The notes below the pieces were generated by a model. It was not told the DNA's origin and made no database searches. It saw only the letters and a list, made by a program, of their open reading frames with translations. The position numbers and the translations under genes are program-made. A stretch of DNA of 49,038 nt from DAOTVS01 sp034436375 (lineage in GTDB: Bacteria; Chloroflexota; Anaerolineae; SpSt-313), in assembly GCA_034436375.1 (NCBI GenBank), contig DAOTVS010000325.1:1-49038 (forward strand). The letters are read 5' to 3'. Below are positions 33,092 through 41,400 of this stretch, in pieces. Numbering within the stretch: the first letter of the stretch is position 1; every line of letters starts with the position of its first letter.

Positions 33092-34096
33092 ATGGAGGGC
33101 AACGTGCGACGCTATCTCGGTCGGAAAATCCTCATCTATGGACTGACCTTTTTCCTGGCAGTGACCATCGACTGGCTGATCCCGCGTTTCATGCCCGGGG
33201 ATCCGATCGCCAACATGCTGGCCCGGGTTTCGGTAAACAGCAACGCTGCCCAGGTGATGCACGACTACTATTCGCACGTCTTTGGCCTGGATCTTCCCAT
33301 CTGGCAGCAGTACCTCAACTTTTGGGGCTCGCTCCTCCAGGGTGACCTGGGAAAGAGTGTGTACCTGTTCCCCAAGCCGGTGGTCAGGGTCATCATAGAC
33401 GCCGTGCCCTATGACATCCTGCTGCTGCTCCCCTCCATCCTGTTGAGCTGGTACGCCGGAAACCACTTTGGCGCTTTCGCGGCCCGCTCCAGGTGGCTCG
33501 ACAATACCGTCTCGCCCATCGGTTACATCCTCACGGCGACTCCCTACATGTGGCTCGGCATCCTGCTCTCCTGGTTCTTTGGCATTGTGCTGGGCAAGTT
33601 CCCGATCGCCGGCGCCTATAGCTTTGACGTGCGGCCGACCCTCTCCCTGTCCTTCATTGGCAACGTCCTGCACCATTGGTTTCTGCCCTTTGCCTCCCTG
33701 TTTCTGGTCGGGTTCGGAGGCTGGGCCATCGGCATGCGCAACATGGTCATCTACGAGCTAGAAGCGGATTATTCGCATTATCTGGAGGCGCTCGGCGCCC
33801 CGAAGAAGCTCGTCCGAAAGTACGCTTTCCAGAACGGCGTCCTGCCGCAGATCACCGGGCTGGCGCTGCAGCTGGGTGTCATCGTCGCCGGCGCCCTGGT
33901 CACCGAAGTCGTCTTCTCCTACCCCGGCATCGGCTCCCTGCTCCTCAACGCGATCCAGAACCAGGACTATTTTCTCATCCAGGGATGCTTCCTGTTCATC
34001 ATTATCGGTGTGTTGCTGGCCAATTTTGCCATCGACATTGCCTATTGTATCGTCGATCCGCGGACGCGCAGGGGAATGACGGGTGAAACCGCATGA
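33092..34096 (+). CDS. Opp-type ABC transporter permease (DppB/OppB-like)
   Basis: 334 residues with six predicted membrane helices. The start RRYLGRKILIYGLTFFLAVT and the MPGDPIANML element are typical of the OppB-like permease, and the EAA-type coupling loop (ADYSHYLEALGAPKKLVRKYAFQNG) contacts the ATPases. It would form the membrane channel with the next permease. The stop overlaps the start of the next gene (ATGA). The ATG at 33092 is preceded by a weak GGCGAACAGG. Confidence 0.92.
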   Translation: MEGNVRRYLGRKILIYGLTFFLAVTIDWLIPRFMPGDPIANMLARVSVNSNAAQVMHDYYSHVFGLDLPIWQQYLNFWGSLLQGDLGKSVYLFPKPVVRVIIDAVPYDILLLLPSILLSWYAGNHFGAFAARSRWLDNTVSPIGYILTATPYMWLGILLSWFFGIVLGKFPIAGAYSFDVRPTLSLSFIGNVLHHWFLPFASLFLVGFGGWAIGMRNMVIYELEADYSHYLEALGAPKKLVRKYAFQNGVLPQITGLALQLGVIVAGALVTEVVFSYPGIGSLLLNAIQNQDYFLIQGCFLFIIIGVLLANFAIDIAYCIVDPRTRRGMTGETA

Positions 34097-34950
34097 AAAA
34101 GCTAAAGAAGAACGAATTTCTCTACTTTGCGCTGCGAAACACAAAGCTGCAAGTTGGCCTCGGCGTCGTCCTGTTGTTCCTGGCGCTGACGCTGGCGGGC
34201 CCGCTGCTTGTGCGCAATGACCCGCTCGCCTACGTCAACCTTGCCGGGGCCCAGCCACCCTCGTCCAGGTACTGGTTTGGGACCACCTTCTTTGGCCAAG
34301 ACGTCTTTGCCCAGTTCGTGGTAGGCCTGCGGGCGACCTTTGTCGTGGGTGTGATCGGTGGCGGCCTCGGCACATTGATCGGCCTGCTCGTCGGTTTCAC
34401 GGCCGGCTACCGCGGCGGCATCGTGGATGAGCTACTCGGGATGCTCACCAACATCGTCCTGGTCATCCCTACGCTGGCCGTGCTGCTCATCATCGCCGCC
34501 TATCTTCAGGTGCGGAGCCTGTTCACCGAGTGCATATTCATTGGGCTGACCGCCTGGCCCTGGGTAGCGAGGGCCGTCCGCGCCCAGACATTTACCTTGC
34601 GCACCCGGGATTTCGTCGATCTGGCCCGCATGAGTGGCCGTAAATCGCTGCAGATCATCTTTGCGGAGATCGCGCCGAACATGATGTCGTACCTCGTGAT
34701 GGCCTTTATCCTCCAGTTTGGCGGGGCCATTCTCATTGCCGCTACCCTGGATTTCATCGGCCTCGGCCCCACCAACACGATCTCCCTGGGCCTGATGATG
34801 CAGTATGCCGTCATGTGGGGCGCTCTGCTCCTCGGCATGTGGTGGTGGTTTCTGCCGCCGGGGCTCGGCATCACCGCCATTGTCGGCGGACTGTACGTCA
34901 TGAACGTCGGCCTCGACGAAGTATTCAACCCCAAGCTCAGGGAGATGTGA
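34093..34950 (+). CDS. Opp-type ABC transporter permease (DppC/OppC-like)
   Basis: 285 residues with six predicted membrane helices. The N-terminus has a first helix and the PPSSRYWFGTTFFGQDVFAQ segment of DppC-like permeases. The EAA-type loop reads FVDLARMSGRKSLQIIFAEIAPN. It pairs with the preceding permease. The 4-nt ATGA overlap indicates coupled translation. The ATPase gene follows after 4 nt. Confidence 0.92.
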   Translation: MKKLKKNEFLYFALRNTKLQVGLGVVLLFLALTLAGPLLVRNDPLAYVNLAGAQPPSSRYWFGTTFFGQDVFAQFVVGLRATFVVGVIGGGLGTLIGLLVGFTAGYRGGIVDELLGMLTNIVLVIPTLAVLLIIAAYLQVRSLFTECIFIGLTAWPWVARAVRAQTFTLRTRDFVDLARMSGRKSLQIIFAEIAPNMMSYLVMAFILQFGGAILIAATLDFIGLGPTNTISLGLMMQYAVMWGALLLGMWWWFLPPGLGITAIVGGLYVMNVGLDEVFNPKLREM

Positions 34951-34954
34951 TGCC

Positions 34955-35923
34955 GTGAGCCTTCAAGCCGATAACCTCACCGTCTATTATCAGACCCTCA
35001 GGGGCGACGTCAGAGCGCTCGAGAGCGCCACATTCGGCCTGCGCGATGGCGAGATCATGGGGCTGGCCGGCGAGTCGGGCTGCGGCAAGACGACCTTGGG
35101 CCATAGCCTGATCCTGTTGGTGCCTCCCATGAAGCTTGTTGCCGGCCGGGTGACGCTCGATGGCGAGACACTGCCCATTCAAGACACGGAGCGGATGAAC
35201 GACTTTCGTTTCCGCAAGGTCTCGATCATCCCGCAGTACGCCATGAACGCCCTGAACCCGACGCGTAAGATCGGCAAGATGACGGAGGAGCTCCTGCGGT
35301 CGCGTGGCGCGGATTACCAGGCCGGCCTGCCGGAGCTGAAGAGACGATTGGATCTCGTCAAGCTCTCGCCCGGCGTGCTGGGCATGTACCCATTTGAGCT
35401 GTCAGGCGGCATGAAGCAGCGCATGGTCATGGTGCTCTCCACGCTCCTGAACCCTTCGCTGCTCATTGCCGACGAGATCACTTCGGCGCTCGATGTGTCT
35501 AGCCAGAAAGCTGTGGCCGAGATGTTGGTCGAGTTCCGCAATCGGGGATGCTGCAACAGTGTGATCGTCATCACCCACGACATCTCGATCCTGTACCAGA
35601 TCGCCGACAGCATCATGGTCATGTATGCCGGCCAGCTGGCGGAAAAGGCTTCGACAGAGGCGATCATTCACGCTCCTCGGCATCCGTACACCAGGCTCCT
35701 GATCTCGTCGCTGCCCAAAATCGGCGCCAGGTATACCGAGAAGAAGCTGGCCGGCATCCCCGGCAGCCCACCGCTCCTGCTCGACCCTCCCAGCGGATGC
35801 CGCTTCCGGGAACGGTGCCCCGTCGCATTCGAGCGATGCCTGGAGGCGCCGCCCTTCATCGAGATCGAAAAGGGCCACTTTGTGGCCTGCTGGCGGGAGA
35901 TAGAGGCAAATGCTCAAGCTTGA
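34955..35923 (+). CDS. Opp-type ABC transporter ATP-binding protein (DppD/OppD-like)
   Basis: 322 residues. Walker A GESGCGKTT, signature ELSGGMKQR, Walker B LLIADEITSALD, and the H-loop ITHDI are all present, so it should be active. The C-terminal cysteine cluster (CRFRERCP plus later Cys residues) is the usual OppD/F tail with an iron-sulfur-like motif. The Walker B segment has Ile-Thr-Ser instead of the more frequent Pro-Thr-Thr, a variant often seen in sugar-type Opp ATPases. GTG 34955 is the start. It overlaps the next ATPase gene by 14 nt. Confidence 0.92.
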   Translation: MSLQADNLTVYYQTLRGDVRALESATFGLRDGEIMGLAGESGCGKTTLGHSLILLVPPMKLVAGRVTLDGETLPIQDTERMNDFRFRKVSIIPQYAMNALNPTRKIGKMTEELLRSRGADYQAGLPELKRRLDLVKLSPGVLGMYPFELSGGMKQRMVMVLSTLLNPSLLIADEITSALDVSSQKAVAEMLVEFRNRGCCNSVIVITHDISILYQIADSIMVMYAGQLAEKASTEAIIHAPRHPYTRLLISSLPKIGARYTEKKLAGIPGSPPLLLDPPSGCRFRERCPVAFERCLEAPPFIEIEKGHFVACWREIEANAQA

Positions 35924-36860
35924 TCAGGTATCCAAGATCTACAAGATCGGGGCCTTTGGCAGCAAGGATCTCCATGCCGTGAGCAACGTCAGCCTTGAGG
36001 TGCAGGACGGCCAGATCGTCTCACTGATCGGCGAGAGCGGCAGCGGGAAGAGCACGATCGGCCGGATGATCCTGCATCTGATCTCCATCAGCTCGGGCCG
36101 GATCTTCTACGACGGAGCCGATGTCTCCAGGCTCAGCGGCCGGGCGTTGAAGGATTATTACCGCCGGGTGCAGGGAGTGTTCCAGGATCCGTTCAGCTCC
36201 TATAACCCGATCTTCAAGGCCGACCGGGTGTTCAAGCTCATCCACGACGAGTACTTTCCCGAGCTCTCGGGGGCTGAATGGGGCGAAAAGGTCGAGGGCA
36301 CACTGCGATCCGTCGGCCTGAATCCCGAACACGTCCTCGACAAATTCCCCCACCAGCTCAGCGGCGGGCAGCTCCAGCGATTCCTCATCGCGCGCGCCCT
36401 GCTGCTTGACATTCGCTTCCTCGTGGCCGACGAGATTATCAGCATGCTCGACGCCTCCACCCGCATCGACGTGCTCAACCTGCTGGCAGACCTGGAATCC
36501 CGCGGCCTGTCGGTCCTCTTTATCACCCACGATCTCTTCCTGGGGTACTATATCAGCGAGCGGGCGGTGATCCTCTACCAGGGGTGCGTGGTGGAGATGG
36601 GGTCAACGGAGAAGATCTACGCCAACCCCCTGCATCCCTACACGAGGATGCTCATGGCCTCGGTGCCGCGCCTCGACCGCAAATGGGGTGAGCCCGCAGA
36701 GGCGCCGAACGGGAAGCCGCTCGGGCCCGGCGCCGGCTGCGTCTACCGGGAGCGGTGCCCCATCGCCTATGCCGGCTCGGGTTGCGACCGCGAGCAGCCC
36801 GCCCTGAGCGAGGTCGAGAGTGACCACTCGGTAGCCTGCTTCCACTATACAAAAGGGTGA
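35910..36860 (+). CDS. Opp-type ABC transporter ATP-binding protein (DppF/OppF-like)
   Basis: 316 residues. Walker A GESGSGKST, a Q-loop region with VFQDPFSSYNP, signature QLSGGQLQR, Walker B FLVADEIISMLDAST and the H-loop ITHDL are intact. The C-terminal CVYRERCP cysteine motif is present. It pairs with the preceding ATPase to power the transporter. It overlaps that gene by 14 nt, with GGGAG and AGAGG close upstream of the ATG at 35910. The phosphorylase gene follows after 84 nt with its own GGGAGG. Confidence 0.92.
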   Translation: MLKLDQVSKIYKIGAFGSKDLHAVSNVSLEVQDGQIVSLIGESGSGKSTIGRMILHLISISSGRIFYDGADVSRLSGRALKDYYRRVQGVFQDPFSSYNPIFKADRVFKLIHDEYFPELSGAEWGEKVEGTLRSVGLNPEHVLDKFPHQLSGGQLQRFLIARALLLDIRFLVADEIISMLDASTRIDVLNLLADLESRGLSVLFITHDLFLGYYISERAVILYQGCVVEMGSTEKIYANPLHPYTRMLMASVPRLDRKWGEPAEAPNGKPLGPGAGCVYRERCPIAYAGSGCDREQPALSEVESDHSVACFHYTKG

Positions 36861-36944
36861 CTGCAGGAAAGTGATTGGCAGGAACCTGCTGGTTGGCTTG
36901 CCGGGTTACAGGCTCCGCGCCCGCCCGGCCTTGAGGGAGGTCCT

Positions 36945-39392
36945 ATGCGCTACGGCTACTTTGACGATCAAGCGCGAGAGTACGTTATCCAGCGGCCCGA
37001 CACGCCCCTGCCCTGGATCAACTATCTGGGCCAGGAAGACTATTTCGCCATAATCTCCAATACCAGTGGCGGCTACTCGTTCTACCGCGATGCGCGCCTG
37101 CGCCGGCTCATCCGCTACCGCTACAACAATGCGCCCGGCGACGTGGGGGGCCGCATGCTCTACCTGCGCCACGGGGATGGCGAGATCTGGTCGCCCGCCT
37201 GGCAGCCGGCACGCCGGGACCTGGACAGCTACGAGTGCCGGCACGGGATGGGCTATACGCGCATCGCCTCGCAGTACCGCAAGATCGCCGCCGAGCTGAC
37301 CTTCTTCGTCCCCCTGGGTGAGACGCTCGAGGTGTGGCGAGTCAGGCTGACCAACCACGCATCTGCCCCATGCCTCCTGCAGCTCTTCTCGCTGGTCGAG
37401 TTCTGCCTGTGGGATGCCTGGGACGACCAGACCAACTTTCAGCGCAACTTTTCCACCGGCGAGGTCGAGGTGGACGAGCGGGCTGGCGTCATCTACCACA
37501 AGACCGAGTACCGCGAGCGGCGCAACCATTTTGCCTACTTTTCCTGCTCGGCGCCATGCGCGGGCTTTGACACTCAGCGCGAGGTATTCCTGGGCGCCTA
37601 CCGGGGCTGGGAGCGCCCCACCGCCGTGGAAGAGGGCCGCTGCCGCAACTCGATCGCCCATGGTTGGGCTCCCATCGGCGCCTTGCAGGTACCCCTGGCG
37701 CTTGCACCCGGCGAGAGCCGCGAGGTCATTTTTCTGTTGGGCTATGCCGAGAATCCACAGGAGCGTAAGTTCGCAGGCGCAGGCACACTGAACACCGCCC
37801 CTGCCCGGAAGGCTATCGCCCACTACAGCGACCCTGCGGCGCTGGATAGCGCCCTGGCTGACCTGCACGCCTACTGGGATGGCCTGCTGGCGACCTACCG
37901 GGCCCAGACGCCCGATGAGGATACGGATCGCATGGTCAACATCTGGAACCCCTATCAGGTGATGGCCACCTTCAACCTCTCGCGCTCAGCGTCGCTGTAC
38001 GAGTCGGGCATTGGCCGGGGCATTGGCTTCCGCGACTCGAACCAGGACCTGCTGGCCTTTGTACAACTGGCGCCCGAGCGCGCCCGGCAGCGCCTGCTCG
38101 ACCTGGCCGCCACCCAGTTGCCCAACGGCGGCGCCTATCACCAGTATCAGCCGCTGACCCGGCGCGGCAACGATGCCGTCGGCAGCGGCTTTAACGACGA
38201 CCCGCTGTGGCTGATACTCGCGGCCGCTGCCTATCTGAAGGAAACGGGTGATGGGGCGCTCCTCGACGAGCCCGTGCCCTACGACAACGCCCCCGGCACC
38301 GAGACGCCCCTCTACGAGCACCTGGAGCGCTCACTGCGCTACACGCTGGACCGGCTGGGCCCGCACGGCCTGCCACAGATCGGCCATGCCGATTGGAACG
38401 ACTGCCTCAACCTCAACTGCTTCTCTTCCGAGCCGGGGCAATCGTTCCAGACCCATTCCGATGAGGGCGACACCACTATTGCCGAGTCGGTGCTGATCGG
38501 CGGGCTCTTTGTGCTGGCGGCGCGAGAGATGGCCGCCCTCGCCCGCCACTATGGGCGGCCCGCGCCGGCCGCGGAGTATGAGCGCCAGGCCAAGGAGATG
38601 GAGCACACCGTATTGGCCTACGGCTGGGACGGCGAGTGGTTCCTGCGCGCCTATGACCGGCTGGGTAACAAGATGGGCTCCCACGAGTGTGTAGAGGGCC
38701 GCATCTTTGTCGAGCCCCAGGGGCTCTGCACCATGGCCGGGATCGGCCTGGAAACCGGGCAGGCACGCCAAGCGCTGGATGCGGTCGCCGAACACCTGGC
38801 AACCGAGCACGGCATCATCCTCCAGCAGCCGGCCTACAGCCGCTACTACCTCAACCTGGGTGAGATATCGAGCTACCCGCCCGGCTACAAGGAGAACGCC
38901 GGCATTTTTTGCCATACCAACCCCTGGATCATGATTGCCGAGGCGCGGCTGGGGCGCGGCGGGCAAGCCTTTGACTATTACCGGCGTATCAACCCCTCGG
39001 CCCGCGAGGGGCTGAGCGACCTGCACCGTTGCGAGCCCTACGTCTACGCCCAGATGATCGCCGGCCGCGACGCGCCTGACTTTGGGCAGGCCAAGAACTC
39101 GTGGCTGACTGGCACCGCGGCCTGGAACCTGCTGGCCATCACCCAATGGATCCTGGGCGTGCGCCCCGACCACGGCGGCCTGATTGTCGACCCGTGCATC
39201 CCCCCGGAGTGGGACGGCTTCCGCGTCAGCCGCCGCTTCCGTGGCGCCACCTACGAGATCGAGGTACGCAACCCGCGCCACGTCTCTCACGGCGTAGCCG
39301 AGCTGCGGCTGGACGGCCGGATTATCTCAGGCTTCCTTCTCCCGCCCCTGAGCGATGGCGCGACGCACCACGTCGAAGTCCTGCTCGGATGA
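36945..39392 (+). CDS. Cellobiose phosphorylase (GH94)
   Basis: 815 residues, the usual size for cellobiose phosphorylase. The start (MRYGYFDDQAREYVI, then PLPWINYLG) is characteristic. The catalytic region ADWNDCLNLN (about residues 482-491) holds the general-acid Asp, and conserved blocks GRGIGFRDSNQDLL and YPPGYKENAGIFCHTNPW follow. It splits cellobiose with phosphate to alpha-glucose 1-phosphate and glucose in the cytoplasm, saving one ATP. As the last gene of the transporter operon it processes the imported sugar. Activity on longer cellodextrins would need a related enzyme; the N-terminal pattern fits cellobiose better. Confidence 0.9.
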   Translation: MRYGYFDDQAREYVIQRPDTPLPWINYLGQEDYFAIISNTSGGYSFYRDARLRRLIRYRYNNAPGDVGGRMLYLRHGDGEIWSPAWQPARRDLDSYECRHGMGYTRIASQYRKIAAELTFFVPLGETLEVWRVRLTNHASAPCLLQLFSLVEFCLWDAWDDQTNFQRNFSTGEVEVDERAGVIYHKTEYRERRNHFAYFSCSAPCAGFDTQREVFLGAYRGWERPTAVEEGRCRNSIAHGWAPIGALQVPLALAPGESREVIFLLGYAENPQERKFAGAGTLNTAPARKAIAHYSDPAALDSALADLHAYWDGLLATYRAQTPDEDTDRMVNIWNPYQVMATFNLSRSASLYESGIGRGIGFRDSNQDLLAFVQLAPERARQRLLDLAATQLPNGGAYHQYQPLTRRGNDAVGSGFNDDPLWLILAAAAYLKETGDGALLDEPVPYDNAPGTETPLYEHLERSLRYTLDRLGPHGLPQIGHADWNDCLNLNCFSSEPGQSFQTHSDEGDTTIAESVLIGGLFVLAAREMAALARHYGRPAPAAEYERQAKEMEHTVLAYGWDGEWFLRAYDRLGNKMGSHECVEGRIFVEPQGLCTMAGIGLETGQARQALDAVAEHLATEHGIILQQPAYSRYYLNLGEISSYPPGYKENAGIFCHTNPWIMIAEARLGRGGQAFDYYRRINPSAREGLSDLHRCEPYVYAQMIAGRDAPDFGQAKNSWLTGTAAWNLLAITQWILGVRPDHGGLIVDPCIPPEWDGFRVSRRFRGATYEIEVRNPRHVSHGVAELRLDGRIISGFLLPPLSDGATHHVEVLLG

Positions 39393-39418
39393 CCAGGTAA
39401 CACCCGTGAAAAACCCCC

Positions 39419-39447
39419 TTGACTAGAACTATTGTTCGTGCTATAAT
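39419..39447 (+). promoter_or_regulatory. SOS promoter: LexA box inside a consensus promoter
   Basis: TTGACT (39419-39424) and TATAAT (39442-39447) are 17 bp apart. The spacer contains GAACTATTGTTC (39426-39437), the same GAAC-N4-GTTC operator type as at lexA, in the same position between the boxes. A degenerate second box, GCACATCTGTTC (39452-39463), covers the predicted start site. Confidence 0.85.
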
Positions 39448-39484
39448 ACTAGCACATCTGTTCTAGGCCAACAAGTTACACGAT

Positions 39485-39550
39485 ACACCGATTTCCCCTG
39501 TACTTTCTGCCAGCCGAGAGCCACTGATTACCTGCCAGGGGAATCGGTGT
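39485..39550 (+). other. Long hairpin in the leader of the SOS operon
   Basis: Bases 39485-39500 and 39536-39550 pair as a 15-bp stem with one bulge and a 35-nt loop. It lies early in the roughly 165-nt leader before the gene at 39619. It does not cover the ribosome binding site (GAGGAGG near 39605-39611). Confidence 0.6.
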
Positions 39551-39618
39551 GACAGCTCAACCTGGCTCTGCAGACCGGCCACATTAGAGGGATCGAGCAC
39601 CGAGCGAGGAGGAAATCC

Positions 39619-39993
39619 ATGCCTTCCAAAGATGACCCTGTGCGCGTCGAGCACAAGCGATTTGGCTTCTGGCCTGAGATCTTTACCTGGCGCGGGCGGC
39701 GCCTGCATGCCCGGCAACTGGAACGCTGTTGGACGGTAGCCCGCGGCTCGGGTGAGCAACGTTGCGAACGCCGCTACTTCCGCCTGCACTGTGATGACGG
39801 CACCGTGGTGATGTATCACGATGTGAGGAGCAACCTCTGGTGGCTTGACCCGGCGCTGAGCTTCCGGCCTTCGCCCGCCAGCCGGTTCAGCTCGGCAGTC
39901 GGCCGCTTTCGCCGCACGCTGACGGCCAAACCGGCCGCCCAGATAGCGCCAAAGCAGTCTGCAAAGCCCCGAATGGCAAGAGGAGGTTGTTAA
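39619..39993 (+). CDS. DUF6504-like small protein, SOS-regulated
   Basis: 124 residues. The first 80 form a compact beta-rich domain: FGFWPEIFTWRGRRLHARQL, ERCWTV, CERRYFRLHCDDGTVVMYHD, NLWWLDP. This resembles DUF6504, a small domain seen near or fused to error-prone polymerase genes in other phyla (recognition by pattern, moderate certainty). The last 40 residues are basic and Ala/Pro/Lys-rich, perhaps a DNA- or clamp-binding tail. The LexA box in its promoter supports a damage-response role. The ATG at 39619 follows GAGGAGG. Its stop overlaps the next start (TAATG). Confidence 0.72.
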   Translation: MPSKDDPVRVEHKRFGFWPEIFTWRGRRLHARQLERCWTVARGSGEQRCERRYFRLHCDDGTVVMYHDVRSNLWWLDPALSFRPSPASRFSSAVGRFRRTLTAKPAAQIAPKQSAKPRMARGGC

Positions 39994-40232
39994 TGGCCGG
40001 CTTTTTGGATTACGGTCTCCTGTGGTACGATGCAGACCCCAAAGCGCCGCTGACCAGCAAGGTCGAGCGCGCCGTAGCGCGCTATGAGCAGAAATTCGGC
40101 CGGCGCCCCAATGCTTGTTATGTGCATCGCTCAAACCTCACCGAGGAGATGGAGTGGCAGGGGATACGCGTGGTAGGGGCTCCCAACGTACTGCCCCATC
40201 ACTTCTGGGTAGGGGTCGTCAAATCCAGGTAA
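39993..40232 (+). CDS. Unknown 79-residue protein co-transcribed in the SOS operon
   Basis: Not recognised as a named family. The protein is mixed alpha/beta: LDYGLLWYDADP, a helix with many charges (LTSKVERAVARYEQKFGRRP), then NACYVHRSNL, WQGIRVVGAPNVLPHHFWVGV. The strongly patterned residues (Cys-Tyr-Val-His, His-His-Phe-Trp) suggest a real conserved fold. AGGAGG lies 6 nt before the ATG at 39993, which overlaps the upstream stop by one base, so it is coupled to the DUF6504-like gene and controlled by the same LexA box. Confidence 0.75.
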   Translation: MAGFLDYGLLWYDADPKAPLTSKVERAVARYEQKFGRRPNACYVHRSNLTEEMEWQGIRVVGAPNVLPHHFWVGVVKSR

Positions 40233-40242
40233 TCAGCGAAAC

Positions 40243-40277
40243 AAAAGGCCAGGGAACCTGTGTTTCCCTGGCCTTTT
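40243..40277. terminator. Bidirectional intrinsic terminator
   Basis: A perfect 14-bp stem (40243-40256 with 40264-40277, 7-nt loop) has an A-run on the left and a T-run on the right. It serves both the SOS operon (plus) and the regulator gene (minus) that converge here. Confidence 0.9.
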
Positions 40278-40302
40278 TGTGCGCTACGCTACGGCGGCGC
40301 CC

Positions 40303-40992
40303 TTACTTCTTATCCCTACTGGCGCCGTTCGTGGAACTCGCCGGATCGACAAAGCGGTAGCCGACACGGCGTACCGTCTGCAGGTAACGCGGCTGGCCGG
40401 GCACATCGCCCAGCTTTTCGCGCACCCAATGGATGTGCACATCGAGTGTGCGCGTGTCGCCTGTATAGTCCGTCTCCCACACGTCCTTCATGAGCCGCTT
40501 ACGCGTCAACACTTCGCCCGGATGGCTCATAAAGAGACAGAGCAAACGATACTGCTTGGGAGTGAGGATAGAAAACTCACCATTGACCTCAAGCTGGCGC
40601 GAGTCGAGGTGAAGCGCCGCGTTGCCCACACGCAATACCCGCTCCGCTTTCGGTTTGCCCTCTTCGCCCAGCCATGTCGCCAATTCTTCCTCCGTGGGCA
40701 CTCGACCAAGACAGGCGACGCCATCCCGACTGCCCGCGACGTCTGCTGAGGGCACAACAGCGATGATTCTGGCGCCAGAGGCCTGTTCGCGCAGATTACG
40801 GGCCAGTTCCACTGCCTGCTCAGGCGCCGATGATCCATCCAGGATGATGAGGTCCGGCCACGCCTTTCCAGTCCCCGCAAGAACCCCTTTGCGGTCAACC
40901 GTTGATACTGCATAGCGCTGCTCGGGCAGCACGCGCCGGAGTGTGTCGGCCACGGTGCCCCCGTCAGCGACAACCAAGACTTGCTTGGGCAT
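40303..40992 (-). CDS. OmpR-type regulator with degenerate receiver domain
   Basis: 229 residues. The winged-helix domain is well kept (LTPKQYRLLCLFMSHPGEVLTR... and RRVGYRFV). The receiver is not: the acidic pair is reduced to Ala9-Asp10, and the Lys region reads CLGRVPT, without the Lys-Pro pair; only Asp52 (LIILDG) remains. Phosphorylation-dependent signalling is therefore doubtful, and it may act as a constitutive or ligand-controlled regulator. The ATG at 40992 follows GAGGAG; an in-frame ATG at 41013 would put that site inside the gene. No kinase gene is adjacent. Confidence 0.85.
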   Translation of the reverse strand: MPKQVLVVADGGTVADTLRRVLPEQRYAVSTVDRKGVLAGTGKAWPDLIILDGSSAPEQAVELARNLREQASGARIIAVVPSADVAGSRDGVACLGRVPTEEELATWLGEEGKPKAERVLRVGNAALHLDSRQLEVNGEFSILTPKQYRLLCLFMSHPGEVLTRKRLMKDVWETDYTGDTRTLDVHIHWVREKLGDVPGQPRYLQTVRRVGYRFVDPASSTNGASRDKK

Positions 40993-41084
40993 GTCCCCGC
41001 TCCTCTCAAACATTGGGTGTGGACTAGCCCGATCGAACGTGAGACGGCAGCGAGGGGCGGGATTGGCTGCCCTCCTTCACTGCC

Positions 41085-41113
41085 ATTATACCCCAAGAGC
41101 ACATTTCTCGCAA
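41085..41113 (-). promoter_or_regulatory. Promoter of the degenerate-receiver regulator gene
   Basis: On the minus strand TTGCGA (41113-41108) and TATAAT (41090-41085) are 17 bp apart, giving a leader of about 85 nt. Confidence 0.6.
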
Positions 41114-41315
41114 TCCTGCCATTACCCTACCCCGATCAGATGCCAGGTAAGGGCAGGGGCCATCCGCCATTGTAACCCAAGGGCCGGCGCCATGCAGCGG
41201 ACGACCACCTGCGTCCCCTGTGCCTCCTGCAAGTTCCATACCAAGAGAAGGATCGATTGTCGCTGTTCAGATTGGTGGCGATATGGCGACGAGGATCAGA
41301 GTGAGCCCCCTCTTC

Positions 41316-41344
41316 TTGACACCCCGCCCACTCTGCACTACAGT
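41316..41344 (+). promoter_or_regulatory. Possible promoter of the transketolase genes
   Basis: TTGACA (41316-41321) and TACAGT (41339-41344) are 17 bp apart, about 50 nt before the ATG at 41401. The rest of the 408-nt gap (40993-41400) has no convincing gene. Confidence 0.5.
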
Positions 41345-41400
41345 AGCACCAATCGCCTTTCTTGCCGCACAACCGCTCTACCCACCCCAAGGAGGTCCTC

